From NCBI RefSeq assembly GCF_030326305.1, contig NZ_JACAKB010000014.1:1-64000 (forward strand): a stretch of DNA of 64,000 bases, written 5' to 3'. The notes beneath the pieces were generated by a model that was given only the letters and a program-made list of their open reading frames with translations, searched no databases and was not told the DNA's origin. The stretch is from Myroides odoratimimus (GTDB lineage: Bacteria; Bacteroidota; Bacteroidia; Flavobacteriales; Flavobacteriaceae). Of this stretch, positions 46,007 through 55,641 are shown in pieces. The position numbers and the translations under genes were made by a program. Numbering within the stretch: the first letter of the stretch is position 1; each line of letters begins with the position of its first letter.

Positions 46007-46828
46007 TTATAGATGTGCTTGTCTATACGCTAAGGGAGATAGACCTGTAGATTTTTTAAAATAACGACAGAAGCTAGTCGCATCTAAGAAATGAAGCTCT
46101 TCAGCTATGGTGTAGATAGGTTTATCCGTTGCTATAAGGTAAGACTGCGCTTGAGTGAGTACAAGCTCATTAATAATCGCAGATACCGTCTTACCCGTCT
46201 GCCTGCGTACCAAAGTCGTTAAGTACTTAGGAGTGAGCTTTAATTGATCAGCATAAAACTGTACTTTGCGCTCAGCTAAATAATGCTGATGAACCAAATT
46301 ATAGAGCCTAAAAACAGTTGTTTCTTTCTTAGAACTTGGCTTCAGATTCACCTCATCTTGTTCATAGAATCGGTTGATATGAGCAATTAAAGAATACAAT
46401 AAATACTTCATCGCATCAGGATAAAACACAGATGTATCTGTATTGCAATTAGTCAATAACAACTGATAGTAATCGATGAACACGCACTGATCACCTGCAT
46501 CCAGATGAATAATAGGGTGTCTCACCAATTCGTTTAAAAACTGATAATTAGTTGGTAGAATAAGATCCTTTATACTATCCAGATCAAATAGCACACATAG
46601 ATACTTCCCCTTGCTTTCTGTAGTAGGAATAGAGAACAAACGCTGGGGAAACACAGTCAATAGAGAACCTGCAGAGAAATCTTCTATTCGATTGTCTACT
46701 TTAAGCTCATTACTTCCCTCCATACAATAAGATAGCAGTATTCCTTTCTCTCTATATGTAGTAGTAGAGAATAAAGAAGGAATAATACGATCCGATGTGA
46801 TAATCTGAATAGGAAAGTGCTGACTCAT
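46007..46828 (-). CDS. AraC family transcriptional regulator
   Basis: A 273-residue regulator. The N-terminal part is a cupin-like sensing domain (LLSYCMEGSNELKVDNRIED). The C-terminal 100 residues carry two helix-turn-helix motifs: the first around RKVQFYADQLKLTPKYLTTL, the second IYTIAEELHFLDATSFCRYF followed by KKSTGLSPLAYRQAH, the AraC signature. The ATG at 46828 is preferred to a GTG just upstream. Its gene is divergent from a GNAT acetyltransferase gene 121 bases away, which may be a target. The effector is unknown. Confidence 0.91.
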   Translation of the reverse strand: MSQHFPIQIITSDRIIPSLFSTTTYREKGILLSYCMEGSNELKVDNRIEDFSAGSLLTVFPQRLFSIPTTESKGKYLCVLFDLDSIKDLILPTNYQFLNELVRHPIIHLDAGDQCVFIDYYQLLLTNCNTDTSVFYPDAMKYLLYSLIAHINRFYEQDEVNLKPSSKKETTVFRLYNLVHQHYLAERKVQFYADQLKLTPKYLTTLVRRQTGKTVSAIINELVLTQAQSYLIATDKPIYTIAEELHFLDATSFCRYFKKSTGLSPLAYRQAHL

Positions 46829-46847
46829 CACGCTGTAGTTAATAAGT

Positions 46848-46855
46848 CAAAGTTA
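46848..46855 (-). promoter_or_regulatory. Promoter -7 box of the araC-type gene
   Basis: Minus strand TAACTTTG, a perfect TAnnTTTG match 20 bases upstream of the ATG at 46828. Confidence 0.5.
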
Positions 46856-46949
46856 ACAATAAAAACAACTTCTTGCACATTTATAAAACAATACTGTCAA
46901 TAGATAAACAAGGTCTTATTCAGAACTTTGCTCCAAATAAATAAGAACT

Positions 46950-47873
46950 ATGATCAGCAAATCAGTAAGTATAAAAGGAACTCCTTATACCCTATATATC
47001 AACTATCAAGATGATAAACAAAAACGAAAAGAGTTCAATCGAATGTGTCAGGAAGTATGGGAGTTTGATTTTGAAGCCTTTTACCAATCGGGATACTGGG
47101 GAGAGGAGTGTATACTATTTTCTTTATTCCAAGAAGATAAGATAGTCGCACATACAACTTTAAGCCTATTCGAAATAACGAAAGAAAATAAAACGTACAA
47201 GGCAGGACAATTAGGCACTGTGATGACAGACTCTACCTATCAAAACAAAGGGTTGTCAAGGTTCTTATTAGAATATATAGAAGTAGCATATAGAGATATC
47301 GTAACAGGCTACTTCTTGTTTGCAAATAATACAGTACTGGACTTCTATCCAAAATTTGGTTATGTGCCTGTAGAAGAGTATCAAGCTACAATAAAGGTGA
47401 ATACCAAATATTCTCCTCTATCGAGTTTAGAGAAATTAGATTTAGACACCCCTGCATCGCTTGCTTTATTTGAAGAATATGTCAAAAGTGGTTATACCTA
47501 TAATAGATTGATTACTAAAAATGTAGGCTTAGCTTTCTTTTATTGTTATGCAGACTACGACTTCAGTTTTAAAAACGCTATTTATTACAGCAAAGCACTG
47601 GATACCATCATCATCTATGAACAAGAAGAAAGTGAACTGACAATCTATTCTATTTATCAAAGAGATCACCATGTCAAACAACTCGATGCAATAATAGATG
47701 CATGCTGTACAGCAGAGACGCAGACTATCAATTTTGCATTTAGCCCTGAGGCAGAACAAGCTACTTATAGCTTATATAAAGAAGGTGACGATATTACACT
47801 CATGGTGACAAAAGAGCTAATAGACTTATTCTCTGATCAGAAGACTATGGTAGCTTCACTATCCCATACATAA
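46950..47873 (+). CDS. GNAT family N-acetyltransferase
   Basis: A 307-residue protein with an N-terminal GNAT domain (about 1-150). The core strand and acetyl-CoA loop are QLGTVMTDSTYQNKGLSRFL, followed by FANNTVLDFYPKFGYVPVEE, the usual substrate-side motif. The C-terminal 150 residues are unlike standard GNATs and may be a second, degenerate acetyltransferase-like domain. It is divergent from an AraC-type regulator gene. The substrate is unknown. Confidence 0.85.
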   Translation: MISKSVSIKGTPYTLYINYQDDKQKRKEFNRMCQEVWEFDFEAFYQSGYWGEECILFSLFQEDKIVAHTTLSLFEITKENKTYKAGQLGTVMTDSTYQNKGLSRFLLEYIEVAYRDIVTGYFLFANNTVLDFYPKFGYVPVEEYQATIKVNTKYSPLSSLEKLDLDTPASLALFEEYVKSGYTYNRLITKNVGLAFFYCYADYDFSFKNAIYYSKALDTIIIYEQEESELTIYSIYQRDHHVKQLDAIIDACCTAETQTINFAFSPEAEQATYSLYKEGDDITLMVTKELIDLFSDQKTMVASLSHT

Positions 47874-47899
47874 ATGCTGAATATTCAGAGTTCAATAAA

Positions 47900-47937
47900 A
47901 AAGGCAGTACGAAAACTTATCTTACTGCCTTTCTGTT
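47900..47937. terminator. Bidirectional terminator
   Basis: 10-bp stem AAAGGCAGTA (47900-47909) / TACTGCCTTT (47923-47932), flanked by A- and T-rich sequence, between the GNAT and pyridoxal kinase genes. Confidence 0.78.
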
Positions 47938-48795
47938 TTATTTATACTTTACTGCAAGAACATCTTGTGCTTGTAAGATAGCCATCGCATTCATCTCTTT
48001 CAATCCATGAAGGTGAACATATCGCAATACTTCTGATAAGAAGTTCATACTTGTCTGTATAGCTTCTTCTATCGTACGACCCTTCGTTAGCTGTGCAGAA
48101 AGTGTTCCCGTAAACAAATCGCCTGTTCCCACCACTTCTACAGGTATATTATCAGCATAGAAATGAGTCAACTTACCTTGATTTATCAAGATGACTTCTA
48201 CTTGGTGATTTATATTCTCTTTCATTTCGGCTGTAGTCAAAACAATGATTTTAGAAGACAATACCTCATCCGCCTGTACAGCTGTCATCAATTCTTGCTC
48301 ATTCGTTATACGCTTTCCTAAAAGGTATTCTAATTCAAAGTGATTAGGTGTCAAGATATCACTTAACGTTAATAATCGTTCTTTAGAATAATCTGCCTGT
48401 TCTTTGGGGATATACAGCCCATCTGTACGCGTATCGCCAAATACGGGATCATAGATATAAGTAATACTATGCTGGGCTTTTAGCTGCTTTATGAACTGTG
48501 CCGTAGCATCTATTATCTCTTTGCTCTTTAAGTATCCACTTACAACATACTGTGTAAGCTGTGCGGTGTTAATTTCTAATACTCCACGTGCCAGTTTATC
48601 GAATAATTCTTTAGGCACTGCTTCTCCATAATAAACAGGCTTGTCTGTGTGACTTGATAAAAGAATGGTAGGCATCGCTACGCAATTAATTCCGTGAAGC
48701 TGTATAGCAAAACTGGCTGAGTTATTCCCCACATACCCTGTAGATACAGTACTCTGTATGGATATAATATGAGGTTCTATTGTATTATTTGTCAT
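47938..48795 (-). CDS. pdxY: Pyridoxal kinase
   Basis: A 285-residue ribokinase-fold enzyme that phosphorylates pyridoxal in vitamin B6 salvage. It has the N-terminal substrate region IISIQSTVSTGYVGNNSASF, the strand YIYDPVFGDTRTDGLYIP and the nucleotide/anion-hole motif VEVVGTGDLFTGTLSAQL with catalytic Asp. The length is usual for PdxY. The frame is open to 48816, but the ATG at 48795 (MTNNTIEPH) matches relatives. It is a single gene sharing a bidirectional terminator with the GNAT gene. Confidence 0.9.
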   Translation of the reverse strand: MTNNTIEPHIISIQSTVSTGYVGNNSASFAIQLHGINCVAMPTILLSSHTDKPVYYGEAVPKELFDKLARGVLEINTAQLTQYVVSGYLKSKEIIDATAQFIKQLKAQHSITYIYDPVFGDTRTDGLYIPKEQADYSKERLLTLSDILTPNHFELEYLLGKRITNEQELMTAVQADEVLSSKIIVLTTAEMKENINHQVEVILINQGKLTHFYADNIPVEVVGTGDLFTGTLSAQLTKGRTIEEAIQTSMNFLSEVLRYVHLHGLKEMNAMAILQAQDVLAVKYK

Positions 48796-49112
48796 GATAA
48801 TGAAATGAGAAAACACTTCTATACTCTTACTTATTTACTTCTATAAGACAAGGAGAATATACAACTGTACTTCTTAAATTATTTCTTACAAAAATACAAC
48901 TATAATCAGCAAGCGAGATAGTCCAGTTTAAAGAAAATTAATTAAACCTAGAATCGTGATAGACAGATAAACGAAAAGTAATTATACAAAATAGCTCTGA
49001 ATTAGTGATACAAGTATACTATAGTATGGTTGTAGAGCTAATGAAAGAGATATGAAGTAGAATTGCTTTGTAATATTTGGCTAACGCTTATTCTGGGTTA
49101 AAATAATACCAA
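48796..49112. other. Gene-free stretch upstream of pyridoxal kinase
   Basis: About 320 AT-rich bases with no convincing ORF, promoter consensus or RNA structure, apart from the terminator at 49113-49137 at its end. Confidence 0.5.
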
Positions 49113-49137
49113 TAAAAAAGCAGACTATAGTCTGCTT
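49113..49137 (-). terminator. Terminator of the SDR gene
   Basis: Perfect 20-base palindrome AAGCAGACTATAGTCTGCTT (49118-49137). On the minus strand it is followed by TTTTTATT. Confidence 0.82.
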
Positions 49138-49146
49138 GATTCTATC

Positions 49147-50214
49147 TTATGGTATAAAGCGTTCTGCTATTAACTGTTCAAATAATTCTATGAAAGAGTC
49201 TTTTGTCGGTTTAAAAGCAGTAAAACCTAACTTTCTACTTTTAGACATATCAGTAATTACTTCTATTGGACGACCTAAATCAGCATCCGTATGCCAAGGA
49301 GAAACTAAGGTATCTAAATCCAAAGCTTGCAGTTTATGCTTCGCTATAATAGTCTGCCATACCTCACTCTTCTGTAACAAGGTTGCTTCTAATGGTCTGA
49401 TCGTATCCTTATACCCTTCAAAAGGTATGTCAAAATAATTAGCGATCTCTTCCCATAACCACTTCCATCTAAACACATCTCCATTGGTAACATTGAAGGC
49501 TTGATTCTTAGCTATATCAGTAGTGGATGCCCATACCAACTGTTTTGCTAATACACTTACATCTGTTACATCTGACACCCCATTCCACTGTGCTTCTGAT
49601 CCTGGCCAAACCATAGGAAGTCCCTCTTCCTTACAGATACTCGCATACACAGCAAGTGTAATCCCCATATTCATCAGATTACCTACTACATGACCTATTA
49701 GTGTATGAGGTCTATGTACACTCCAAGTAAAACCGTCGCGCTCAGATGCTTTATACACCTCATCTTCTTGAGCGTAATAGAAATTCTCTAAATCTAAACG
49801 AGGGTGTTCTTCTCTAACAGGGGTAATGGGCAATATACCAGACTTCACATAAGATTCAAAAGGGCCTAAATAATGTTTTAATCCAGTCACTAAGGCTACG
49901 TGCTTTACACTCTGTTTAGGAGATAATACATCAAGTAAATTCCTAACTAAAGTAGCATTGACCATGATATTCTCAGCCTCTGTGTCCTTACGCATCCATG
50001 TGGTAAAGTAAACATGAGTAGGAGCTATATCTTGTAAGGCTATAGCTAAACCTTCTGTGTCTAATAAGTCCGCAGCAATGGGAATGACTCCATCTACTAC
50101 GCCTTTTGGATTTCGCGCTAATCCATATACAGTCCAATTTTGAGCGATAAGCTCCTTTGCCAAGTTACTACCAGCGATACCACTAACGCCAACTACTAAT
50201 GCTATGTTCTTCAT
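49147..50214 (-). CDS. SDR family oxidoreductase, PRISE (enone reductase)-like
   Basis: A 355-residue NAD(P)H-dependent extended SDR. The N-terminal nucleotide motif is VVGVSGIAGSNLAKEL, followed by VYGLARNPKG. The further motifs VYFTTWM, VTGLKHYLGPFE, FYYAQEDEVY and SVHRPHTLIG match progesterone 5-beta-reductase/iridoid synthase-like enzymes, in which the Tyr of the YAQED segment is catalytic. Bacterial members reduce enones; the natural substrate is unknown. It lies 90 bases below a Crp/Fnr-type regulator gene in the same direction and has its own promoter box. Confidence 0.88.
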   Translation of the reverse strand: MKNIALVVGVSGIAGSNLAKELIAQNWTVYGLARNPKGVVDGVIPIAADLLDTEGLAIALQDIAPTHVYFTTWMRKDTEAENIMVNATLVRNLLDVLSPKQSVKHVALVTGLKHYLGPFESYVKSGILPITPVREEHPRLDLENFYYAQEDEVYKASERDGFTWSVHRPHTLIGHVVGNLMNMGITLAVYASICKEEGLPMVWPGSEAQWNGVSDVTDVSVLAKQLVWASTTDIAKNQAFNVTNGDVFRWKWLWEEIANYFDIPFEGYKDTIRPLEATLLQKSEVWQTIIAKHKLQALDLDTLVSPWHTDADLGRPIEVITDMSKSRKLGFTAFKPTKDSFIELFEQLIAERFIP

Positions 50215-50232
50215 ATTTTATTTCTTTGAATA

Positions 50233-50240
50233 CAAAGCTA
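50233..50240 (-). promoter_or_regulatory. Promoter -7 box of the SDR gene
   Basis: Minus strand TAGCTTTG, a perfect TAnnTTTG match 19 bases upstream of the ATG at 50214. Confidence 0.5.
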
Positions 50241-50304
50241 AAGCAAGTAAAAAAGCTGTGCATTGACCTAAAATAAGGCTTTCTATTGATCTAAATCAAG
50301 TAGT

Positions 50305-50877
50305 TTACTTCATTTTTTTCTTTATGCGGCTAACCGTTTCTGGAGTCAGTCCAAGATATGAAGCTAAGAGGTGTTGAGGAATACGATTGACTAAATCTGG
50401 ATAACAAGTAATAATCTGAGCATATTTTTCCTCTGCATTATAGGCTATATTACTCAATATACGCCTATCTTTATTCGCTAAGCTACGCTCATACAGTATT
50501 CTGAAGTAGTTACTCATTACTGGCATATCTATCATTAACTGATCATATTGCTCTTTTGAAATTAACAAAAGCTCTACATCTTCGATCGCATCAATATTTA
50601 GTACACCTTTTTCACCTGTAAAGAAACTATAGGAATCCGCCATCCACCAGCCTTCCCAACCAATAAAGTTGATATTTTCTATTCCTCTTTCATCTATCAC
50701 ATAAGACTTCAGTACTCCTTGCACTACAAAAGCCATATACTTACACACCTCTCCTTCTTGTAGCAAATACTGTCTTTTGCGCAATTTTTTAGAAGTAAAA
50801 TAATCTTGTAATCGCACTGTCTCATCTGCAGTTAACTGTACTTTCTCTTGAATGTGTTGAATGAGTATGTCAAACAT
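50305..50877 (-). CDS. Crp/Fnr family transcriptional regulator
   Basis: A 190-residue regulator with a cyclic-nucleotide-binding-type beta domain (about 20-115: YLLQEGEVCKYMAFVVQGVL). The C-terminal winged helix has the recognition segment IPQHLLASYLGLTPETVSRI. It lacks the Cys cluster of Fnr and a clear cAMP pocket, as in many Bacteroidota members, so the signal is unknown. It directly precedes the enone-reductase-like gene in the same direction and could control it. Its promoter region is shared with the divergent gene at 50959. Confidence 0.9.
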   Translation of the reverse strand: MFDILIQHIQEKVQLTADETVRLQDYFTSKKLRKRQYLLQEGEVCKYMAFVVQGVLKSYVIDERGIENINFIGWEGWWMADSYSFFTGEKGVLNIDAIEDVELLLISKEQYDQLMIDMPVMSNYFRILYERSLANKDRRILSNIAYNAEEKYAQIITCYPDLVNRIPQHLLASYLGLTPETVSRIKKKMK

Positions 50878-50902
50878 AATAAGTTGTAAAATATCCTATC
50901 TA

Positions 50903-50910
50903 CAAAAATA
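50903..50910 (-). promoter_or_regulatory. Promoter -7 box of the Crp/Fnr-type gene
   Basis: Minus strand TATTTTTG, a perfect TAnnTTTG match 26 bases upstream of the ATG at 50877. A weaker box TACCTTTA at about 50933 on the plus strand may serve the divergent gene at 50959. Confidence 0.5.
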
Positions 50911-50958
50911 AGCAATTGAAAAGCGAAATGTTTACCTTTAGGTCTTCATTATAACATT

Positions 50959-51333
50959 ATGCCGATTATATCTCAACAAAACTTACTTATTCCTTATCCT
51001 CAAAAAGTAGCACTCTCTATACAGTTTGACTACGCTATCGTAGATATACACAACAGTTTTGATTACTTAGAGGAACTCTGGGATGATATTGTTTTGACGA
51101 TTACAAATGCTTTTAATGATAGAGGAATTACAATCTTAGAAGGTACAACCAATATCAATGAGGATTATACTGTTATCAGCTATGAAGTGGTCGTTTTAGT
51201 CACACCTCCTTATATAGACTTTTCCTTCGTTTTTGATAATTTGTATGATGTTGACTTACCTAGTGCATTTCTAATAAGTACTCCTAATTATTACGACAAG
51301 GAGATAAAAGACATTTTACTACAAACAAAATAA
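50959..51333 (+). CDS. Small unrecognised protein
   Basis: A 124-residue acidic protein with alternating strand and helix segments (LIPYPQKVALSIQFDYAIVD; VISYEVVVLVTPPYIDFSFV) and no signal peptide. I recognise no family. It is followed after 2 bases by a GNAT gene, so the two form an operon and may work together. The start ATG (MPIISQQNLL) is the only reasonable one. Confidence 0.65.
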   Translation: MPIISQQNLLIPYPQKVALSIQFDYAIVDIHNSFDYLEELWDDIVLTITNAFNDRGITILEGTTNINEDYTVISYEVVVLVTPPYIDFSFVFDNLYDVDLPSAFLISTPNYYDKEIKDILLQTK

Positions 51334-51335
51334 CG

Positions 51336-51824
51336 ATGATAAAACCAATTGATAGTACCGACTTACCCCAGACTTTACAAGTATTAGAAGAAGTAAAACA
51401 ATATATGCTCAGCCAAGGTATTGACCAATGGGATGAATCTTATCCTAATGTCGATACGATAGCAACCGATATAGAGAAAAAACAAGCTTATACCTATGTA
51501 GAACAAGGTGAAGTACTTGCCTATATGGTCTTAAACGAAGAATATGATGTAGAATATAACGACTTACATTGGACCAGCCCTGTTCCATTTATTGTTATCC
51601 ACCGATTATTTGTCAGTCCTAAGACACAAGGTAAAGGGATATCTAGTAAGATGATTCTATTCGCAGAACAATATGCCAAAGACAACAACTATGCATCTAT
51701 TCGCTTTGATGCATATACACTAAATACTACTGCTAATGCGGTATACACTAAAAAAGGATATCAATTAGTAGGTACAGTTCAGTTTAGAAAAGGGGTGTTT
51801 AATTGTTATGAGAAAACACTATAG
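51336..51824 (+). CDS. GNAT family N-acetyltransferase
   Basis: A 162-residue acetyltransferase with the acetyl-CoA loop FVSPKTQGKGISSKMI (about residues 91-106), the upstream strand FIVIHRL, and the C-terminal motif TTANAVYTKKGYQLVG typical of GNATs acting on amino groups of small molecules or proteins. The substrate is unknown. Operon with the small gene at 50959 (2-base gap). Confidence 0.9.
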   Translation: MIKPIDSTDLPQTLQVLEEVKQYMLSQGIDQWDESYPNVDTIATDIEKKQAYTYVEQGEVLAYMVLNEEYDVEYNDLHWTSPVPFIVIHRLFVSPKTQGKGISSKMILFAEQYAKDNNYASIRFDAYTLNTTANAVYTKKGYQLVGTVQFRKGVFNCYEKTL

Positions 51825-51884
51825 TAAACACTAAAAAGTTAATTACACTCAGAATCAACTTCTATATTTCAAGTACAAACAAAA

Positions 51885-51910
51885 AAACCGAGCCTTTACA
51901 GACTCGGTTT
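51885..51910. terminator. Terminator between GNAT and dnaK genes
   Basis: 8-bp stem AAACCGAG (51885-51892) / CTCGGTTT (51903-51910). On the minus strand it is followed by a T run, so it serves dnaK (ends 51937) and possibly the GNAT operon. Confidence 0.78.
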
Positions 51911-51936
51911 CTCTCTTTATAACTATATAAGTGGGT

Positions 51937-53832
51937 TTACTTCACTTCTTCGTATTCTACATCTTGTGTACCATCAGCATCACCTCCTTGGTTTGGCTGT
52001 CCTTGTTGAGGACCTGCTTGACCACCTTCAGCTTGTGCTTTGTACATTTCTTCAGATGCTGCTTTCCATGCCTCGTTAATTTTGTCTAACGCTGGTTGGA
52101 TAGTATCTAAATTCTTCGTTTCGAAAGCTGTTTTTAATTCAGCTAAAGCTCCTTCGATATTAGATTTATTTCCTTCAGATAATTTATCTCCGAATTCTTT
52201 TAATTGTTTCTCTGTTTGGAAAATCATAGCATCAGCTTCATTGATTTTCTCTACAGTTTCTTTTGCTTTTTTATCAGCATCAGCATTTGCTTCAGCTTCT
52301 TTTTTCATTCTTTGGATTTCTTCTTCAGTTAATCCAGATGAAGCTTCGATACGAATATCGTGAGATTTACCAGTTCCTTTATCTGTAGCAGATACTTTGA
52401 TAATACCGTTAGCATCTATATCGAAAGTTACTTCGATTTGAGGCACCCCTCTTTGTGCAGGTGGTAAACCATCTAAGTGGAAACGACCGATTGTCTTGTT
52501 ATCGTTAGCCATTGGTCTTTCTCCTTGTAATACGTGGATTTCAACCGATGGTTGGTTATCTGCAGCAGTAGAGAACACTTGAGATTTCTTAGTAGGAATC
52601 GTCGTGTTAGACTCAATCAACTTAGTGAATACACCTCCCATAGTCTCGATACCTAATGAAAGTGGTGTAACGTCTAATAATAATACGTCTTTTACATCTC
52701 CTGTTAATACACCACCTTGGATAGCAGCACCAATAGCTACAACCTCGTCTGGGTTAACTCCTTTGTGTGGTTTTTTACCGAAGAATTTCTCTACTTCTTC
52801 TTGGATTCTTGGGATACGTGTAGATCCCCCTACTAAGATTACTTCATCGATATCTGATTTAGATAAACCAGCATCTTTTAACGCTTTCTCACATGGGATC
52901 ATAGAACGACGTACTAAATCATCTGATAATTGCTCAAATTTAGCTCTTGTCAATGTTTGTACCAAGTGTTTTGGTCCTGAAGCCGTAGCTGTAACATAAG
53001 GTAAGTTAATCTCTGTCTGTGTAGCAGATGACAACTCAACTTTTGCTTTCTCAGCAGCTTCTTTTAAACGTTGTAATGCCATAGCATCTTTACGTAAATC
53101 TACTCCTTCAGCAGCGTTAAACTCGTCTGCTAACCAGTTGATGATTACGTTATCAAAGTCATCTCCTCCTAAGTGAGTATCTCCATTAGTAGATAATACT
53201 TCGAATACACCGTCTCCTAATTCAAGGATAGAGATATCGAATGTACCACCTCCTAAGTCATATACTACTACTTTTTGGTCAGTTCCTTTTTTATCTAATC
53301 CGTATGCTAACGCAGCAGCTGTAGGCTCGTTAATAATACGTCTTACTTTTAATCCTGCAATCTCTCCAGCCTCTTTAGTCGCTTGACGTTGTGCGTCATT
53401 AAAGTAAGCAGGTACAGTAATTACAGCTTCTGATACTTCTTGTCCTAAGAAATCCTCAGCTGTTTTCTTCATTTTTTGAAGAGTCATTGCAGAAATCTCT
53501 TGTGGAGTATATAAACGTCCGTCGATATCTACACGTGGAGTATCATTATCTCCTTTTACTACTTGGTAAGGTACAGCATCAACTTCTTTAGCTGATGTAC
53601 TGAACTTCTCTCCCATAAAACGCTTAATTGAAGCAACTGTTTTTGTTGGGTTAGTTACCGCCTGACGTTTTGCAGGGTCACCTACTTTAATCTCTCCACC
53701 TTCTACGAAAGCTACGATAGATGGTGTAGTTCTTTTTCCTTCAGCGTTTGAAATTACTACTGGCTCATTACCTTCCATTACAGACACACAAGAGTTCGTA
53801 GTTCCTAAGTCAATACCAATTATTTTACTCAT
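51937..53832 (-). CDS. dnaK: Molecular chaperone DnaK (Hsp70)
   Basis: A 631-residue Hsp70. The ATPase domain has [17 protein letters not shown], the phosphate-2 motif [15 protein letters not shown] and the adenosine motif [13 protein letters not shown]. The linker [15 protein letters not shown] leads to the peptide-binding domain, and the tail is Gly/Gln-rich and ends [10 protein letters not shown], close to the usual EEVK/EEVD-like end. No dnaJ or grpE gene is adjacent, and it is a single gene. The upstream region lacks a good TAnnTTTG box but contains a sigma-54-like element at 53899-53915. Confidence 0.98.
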   Translation of the reverse strand: MSKIIGIDLGTTNSCVSVMEGNEPVVISNAEGKRTTPSIVAFVEGGEIKVGDPAKRQAVTNPTKTVASIKRFMGEKFSTSAKEVDAVPYQVVKGDNDTPRVDIDGRLYTPQEISAMTLQKMKKTAEDFLGQEVSEAVITVPAYFNDAQRQATKEAGEIAGLKVRRIINEPTAAALAYGLDKKGTDQKVVVYDLGGGTFDISILELGDGVFEVLSTNGDTHLGGDDFDNVIINWLADEFNAAEGVDLRKDAMALQRLKEAAEKAKVELSSATQTEINLPYVTATASGPKHLVQTLTRAKFEQLSDDLVRRSMIPCEKALKDAGLSKSDIDEVILVGGSTRIPRIQEEVEKFFGKKPHKGVNPDEVVAIGAAIQGGVLTGDVKDVLLLDVTPLSLGIETMGGVFTKLIESNTTIPTKKSQVFSTAADNQPSVEIHVLQGERPMANDNKTIGRFHLDGLPPAQRGVPQIEVTFDIDANGIIKVSATDKGTGKSHDIRIEASSGLTEEEIQRMKKEAEANADADKKAKETVEKINEADAMIFQTEKQLKEFGDKLSEGNKSNIEGALAELKTAFETKNLDTIQPALDKINEAWKAASEEMYKAQAEGGQAGPQQGQPNQGGDADGTQDVEYEEVK

Positions 53833-53898
53833 AATATTTTCTATAGTTTATTTTTATACTTAATTCATTTTTGTGAGCTTCAAGCTCGGTTACTCTTA

Positions 53899-53915
53899 AA
53901 CAATCTTTGTGCCAA
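53899..53915 (-). promoter_or_regulatory. Possible sigma-54-type promoter of dnaK
   Basis: On the minus strand TTGGCACAAAGATTGTT fits the -24/-12 consensus YTGGCACGRNNNTTGCW at all specified positions but two: A for G after TGGCAC, and T for C in the -12 GC. Transcription would start near 53889, about 57 bases before the ATG. A chance match cannot be excluded. Confidence 0.35.
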
Positions 53916-54158
53916 CAGAAAAAAAGGAAACTTTTGTCTGTTTTTAGTCAGTTTTAACCATTTTACAATGTCATATTGTCACCATTTCACGTATTCATCG
54001 ACTAAATTAATCCAATTTCGTCAGTAATTTACTGACATAAAATAAGAATAAATCATTCCGTTATTCCTCATTATCTATAAAGTACATTCATTAATATTTA
54101 ACTAAAGACAAATTATCCATAAATGTTCTATCTCTTGCGTTAAATAAACCTCTAAAAG

Positions 54159-54188
54159 TTGTCTCTGATTAGAATTTAGCTATCTTCG
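54159..54188 (+). promoter_or_regulatory. Promoter of the serine dehydratase operon
   Basis: TTG (54159-54161), 19 bases, then TATCTTCG (54181-54188), a one-mismatch TAnnTTTG box, 24 bases upstream of the ATG at 54213. The remainder of the 53833-54158 gap is AT-rich and holds only the dnaK control region. Confidence 0.5.
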
Positions 54189-54212
54189 TATTATTAAAAT
54201 CACTACTATTTT

Positions 54213-55637
54213 ATGGAATGTATTTCTGTATTTGACATGCTTAAGATTGGCGTAGGCCCCTCAAGTTCACATACTTTAGGGCCATGGAGAGCCGCTGAGC
54301 TTTTTTTGAAAGAATTGCGCGAACGCCAAATCTTTGATCAAGTTTCTTATTTAAAAATTGACCTATTTGGTTCACTTTCTTTGACAGGAGTAGGTCACGC
54401 TACTGACCTAGCCGTTATGCTAGGGTTGAGCGGAGCAGATCCTGAATATGTACCTGTAGAAGATATTAGTGGCATTATTGACAAGATCAACACATCCCAA
54501 TCTTTGCATTTAGGAGGAGAAAAACTAATTGCTTTTAATCCTAAAGAACACATTGTATTCAATAGAAACTTCTTACCGTTTCATGCTAATGGTATGACTT
54601 TTACAGTAAAATATGGAGAACACAATGTATATGAATCTACTTTTTATTCTATAGGTGGAGGTTTTGTTGTAAAAGAGGAAAATCCTGAAAACCAAGAAAA
54701 GGAAGAAATAAAAGCAGCTTTTCCTTATCCAATCGAAAAAGCTACTGAATTATTAGCCTACTGTAAAGAGCAGAATATGTCTATCTCTGAGTTAGTATAT
54801 GAAAATGAAAAGTCTATACGCTCAGAAGAAGAAATACATAATGAATTATTACGCGTATGGAATACCATGCTAGAGTGTATGTATATCGGATGTCATACTG
54901 AAGGTATACTACCTGGAGGTCTTAATGTACGTCGTCGTGCTTATGATACCCATAGTAAATTAAAAGGAGAACTACCTTATAATACACCTCAAGAATGGTT
55001 ACAAACTATTCGTAAAACAAAAGTTTACTTTAGACAGATACTGAAATGGGTAAGTTGTTTTGCTTTAGCTGTTAATGAAGTTAATGCTTCTCTAGGACGT
55101 GTAGTAACAGCCCCAACTAATGGTAGTGCAGGGGTTATTCCTGCTGTATTAATGTATTATCTAGTAATAGAAAACCACAAAGCAGGAGAAAAAGAAATCA
55201 AGCAGTTCTTAATGGTTGCTGGTGAGATAGGAAGTATCTTTAAAAAAGGAGCAACTATATCTGCTGCTATGGGAGGGTGTCAAGCTGAGATAGGTGTATC
55301 GAGTGCAATGGCTGCTGGTGCCTTATGTGAACTAATGGGTGGTACTCCAGAACAAGTAACTGTAGCTGCTGAGATAGCTATGGAACATCACTTAGGACTG
55401 ACATGTGATCCTATCGGTGGGTTAGTACAAGTACCTTGTATAGAAAGAAATACTATGGGAGCTATAAAAGCTATTAATGCTGCTGAGCTAGCCTTAGATA
55501 CAGATCCTAAAAATGCAAAAGTTCCTTTAGACAAGGTAGTTAATACCATGTGGGAAACTGCAAAAGACATGAATAATAAATACAAAGAGACTTCAGAAGG
55601 TGGTCTTGCTGTAGCTGTAAACTTATCAGACTGTTAA
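54213..55637 (+). CDS. sdaA: L-serine ammonia-lyase (iron-sulfur serine dehydratase)
   Basis: The enzyme deaminates L-serine to pyruvate and ammonia using a 4Fe-4S cluster. The N-terminal beta domain begins [20 protein letters not shown], the signature of the family. The alpha domain has [17 protein letters not shown] and the Cys-containing segments [20 protein letters not shown] and [19 protein letters not shown], which include cluster ligands. At 474 residues it is the fused single-chain type. The next gene starts 4 bases downstream, so they are co-transcribed. It feeds serine carbon into pyruvate, which fits an amino-acid-using lifestyle. Confidence 0.95.
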   Translation: MECISVFDMLKIGVGPSSSHTLGPWRAAELFLKELRERQIFDQVSYLKIDLFGSLSLTGVGHATDLAVMLGLSGADPEYVPVEDISGIIDKINTSQSLHLGGEKLIAFNPKEHIVFNRNFLPFHANGMTFTVKYGEHNVYESTFYSIGGGFVVKEENPENQEKEEIKAAFPYPIEKATELLAYCKEQNMSISELVYENEKSIRSEEEIHNELLRVWNTMLECMYIGCHTEGILPGGLNVRRRAYDTHSKLKGELPYNTPQEWLQTIRKTKVYFRQILKWVSCFALAVNEVNASLGRVVTAPTNGSAGVIPAVLMYYLVIENHKAGEKEIKQFLMVAGEIGSIFKKGATISAAMGGCQAEIGVSSAMAAGALCELMGGTPEQVTVAAEIAMEHHLGLTCDPIGGLVQVPCIERNTMGAIKAINAAELALDTDPKNAKVPLDKVVNTMWETAKDMNNKYKETSEGGLAVAVNLSDC

Positions 55638-55641
55638 ACAG

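Noticed and set aside
52040-52999. Two plus-strand open frames opposite dnaK
   Set aside because: They are codon-bias shadows of the highly expressed dnaK gene; no start signals or homology are recognised.
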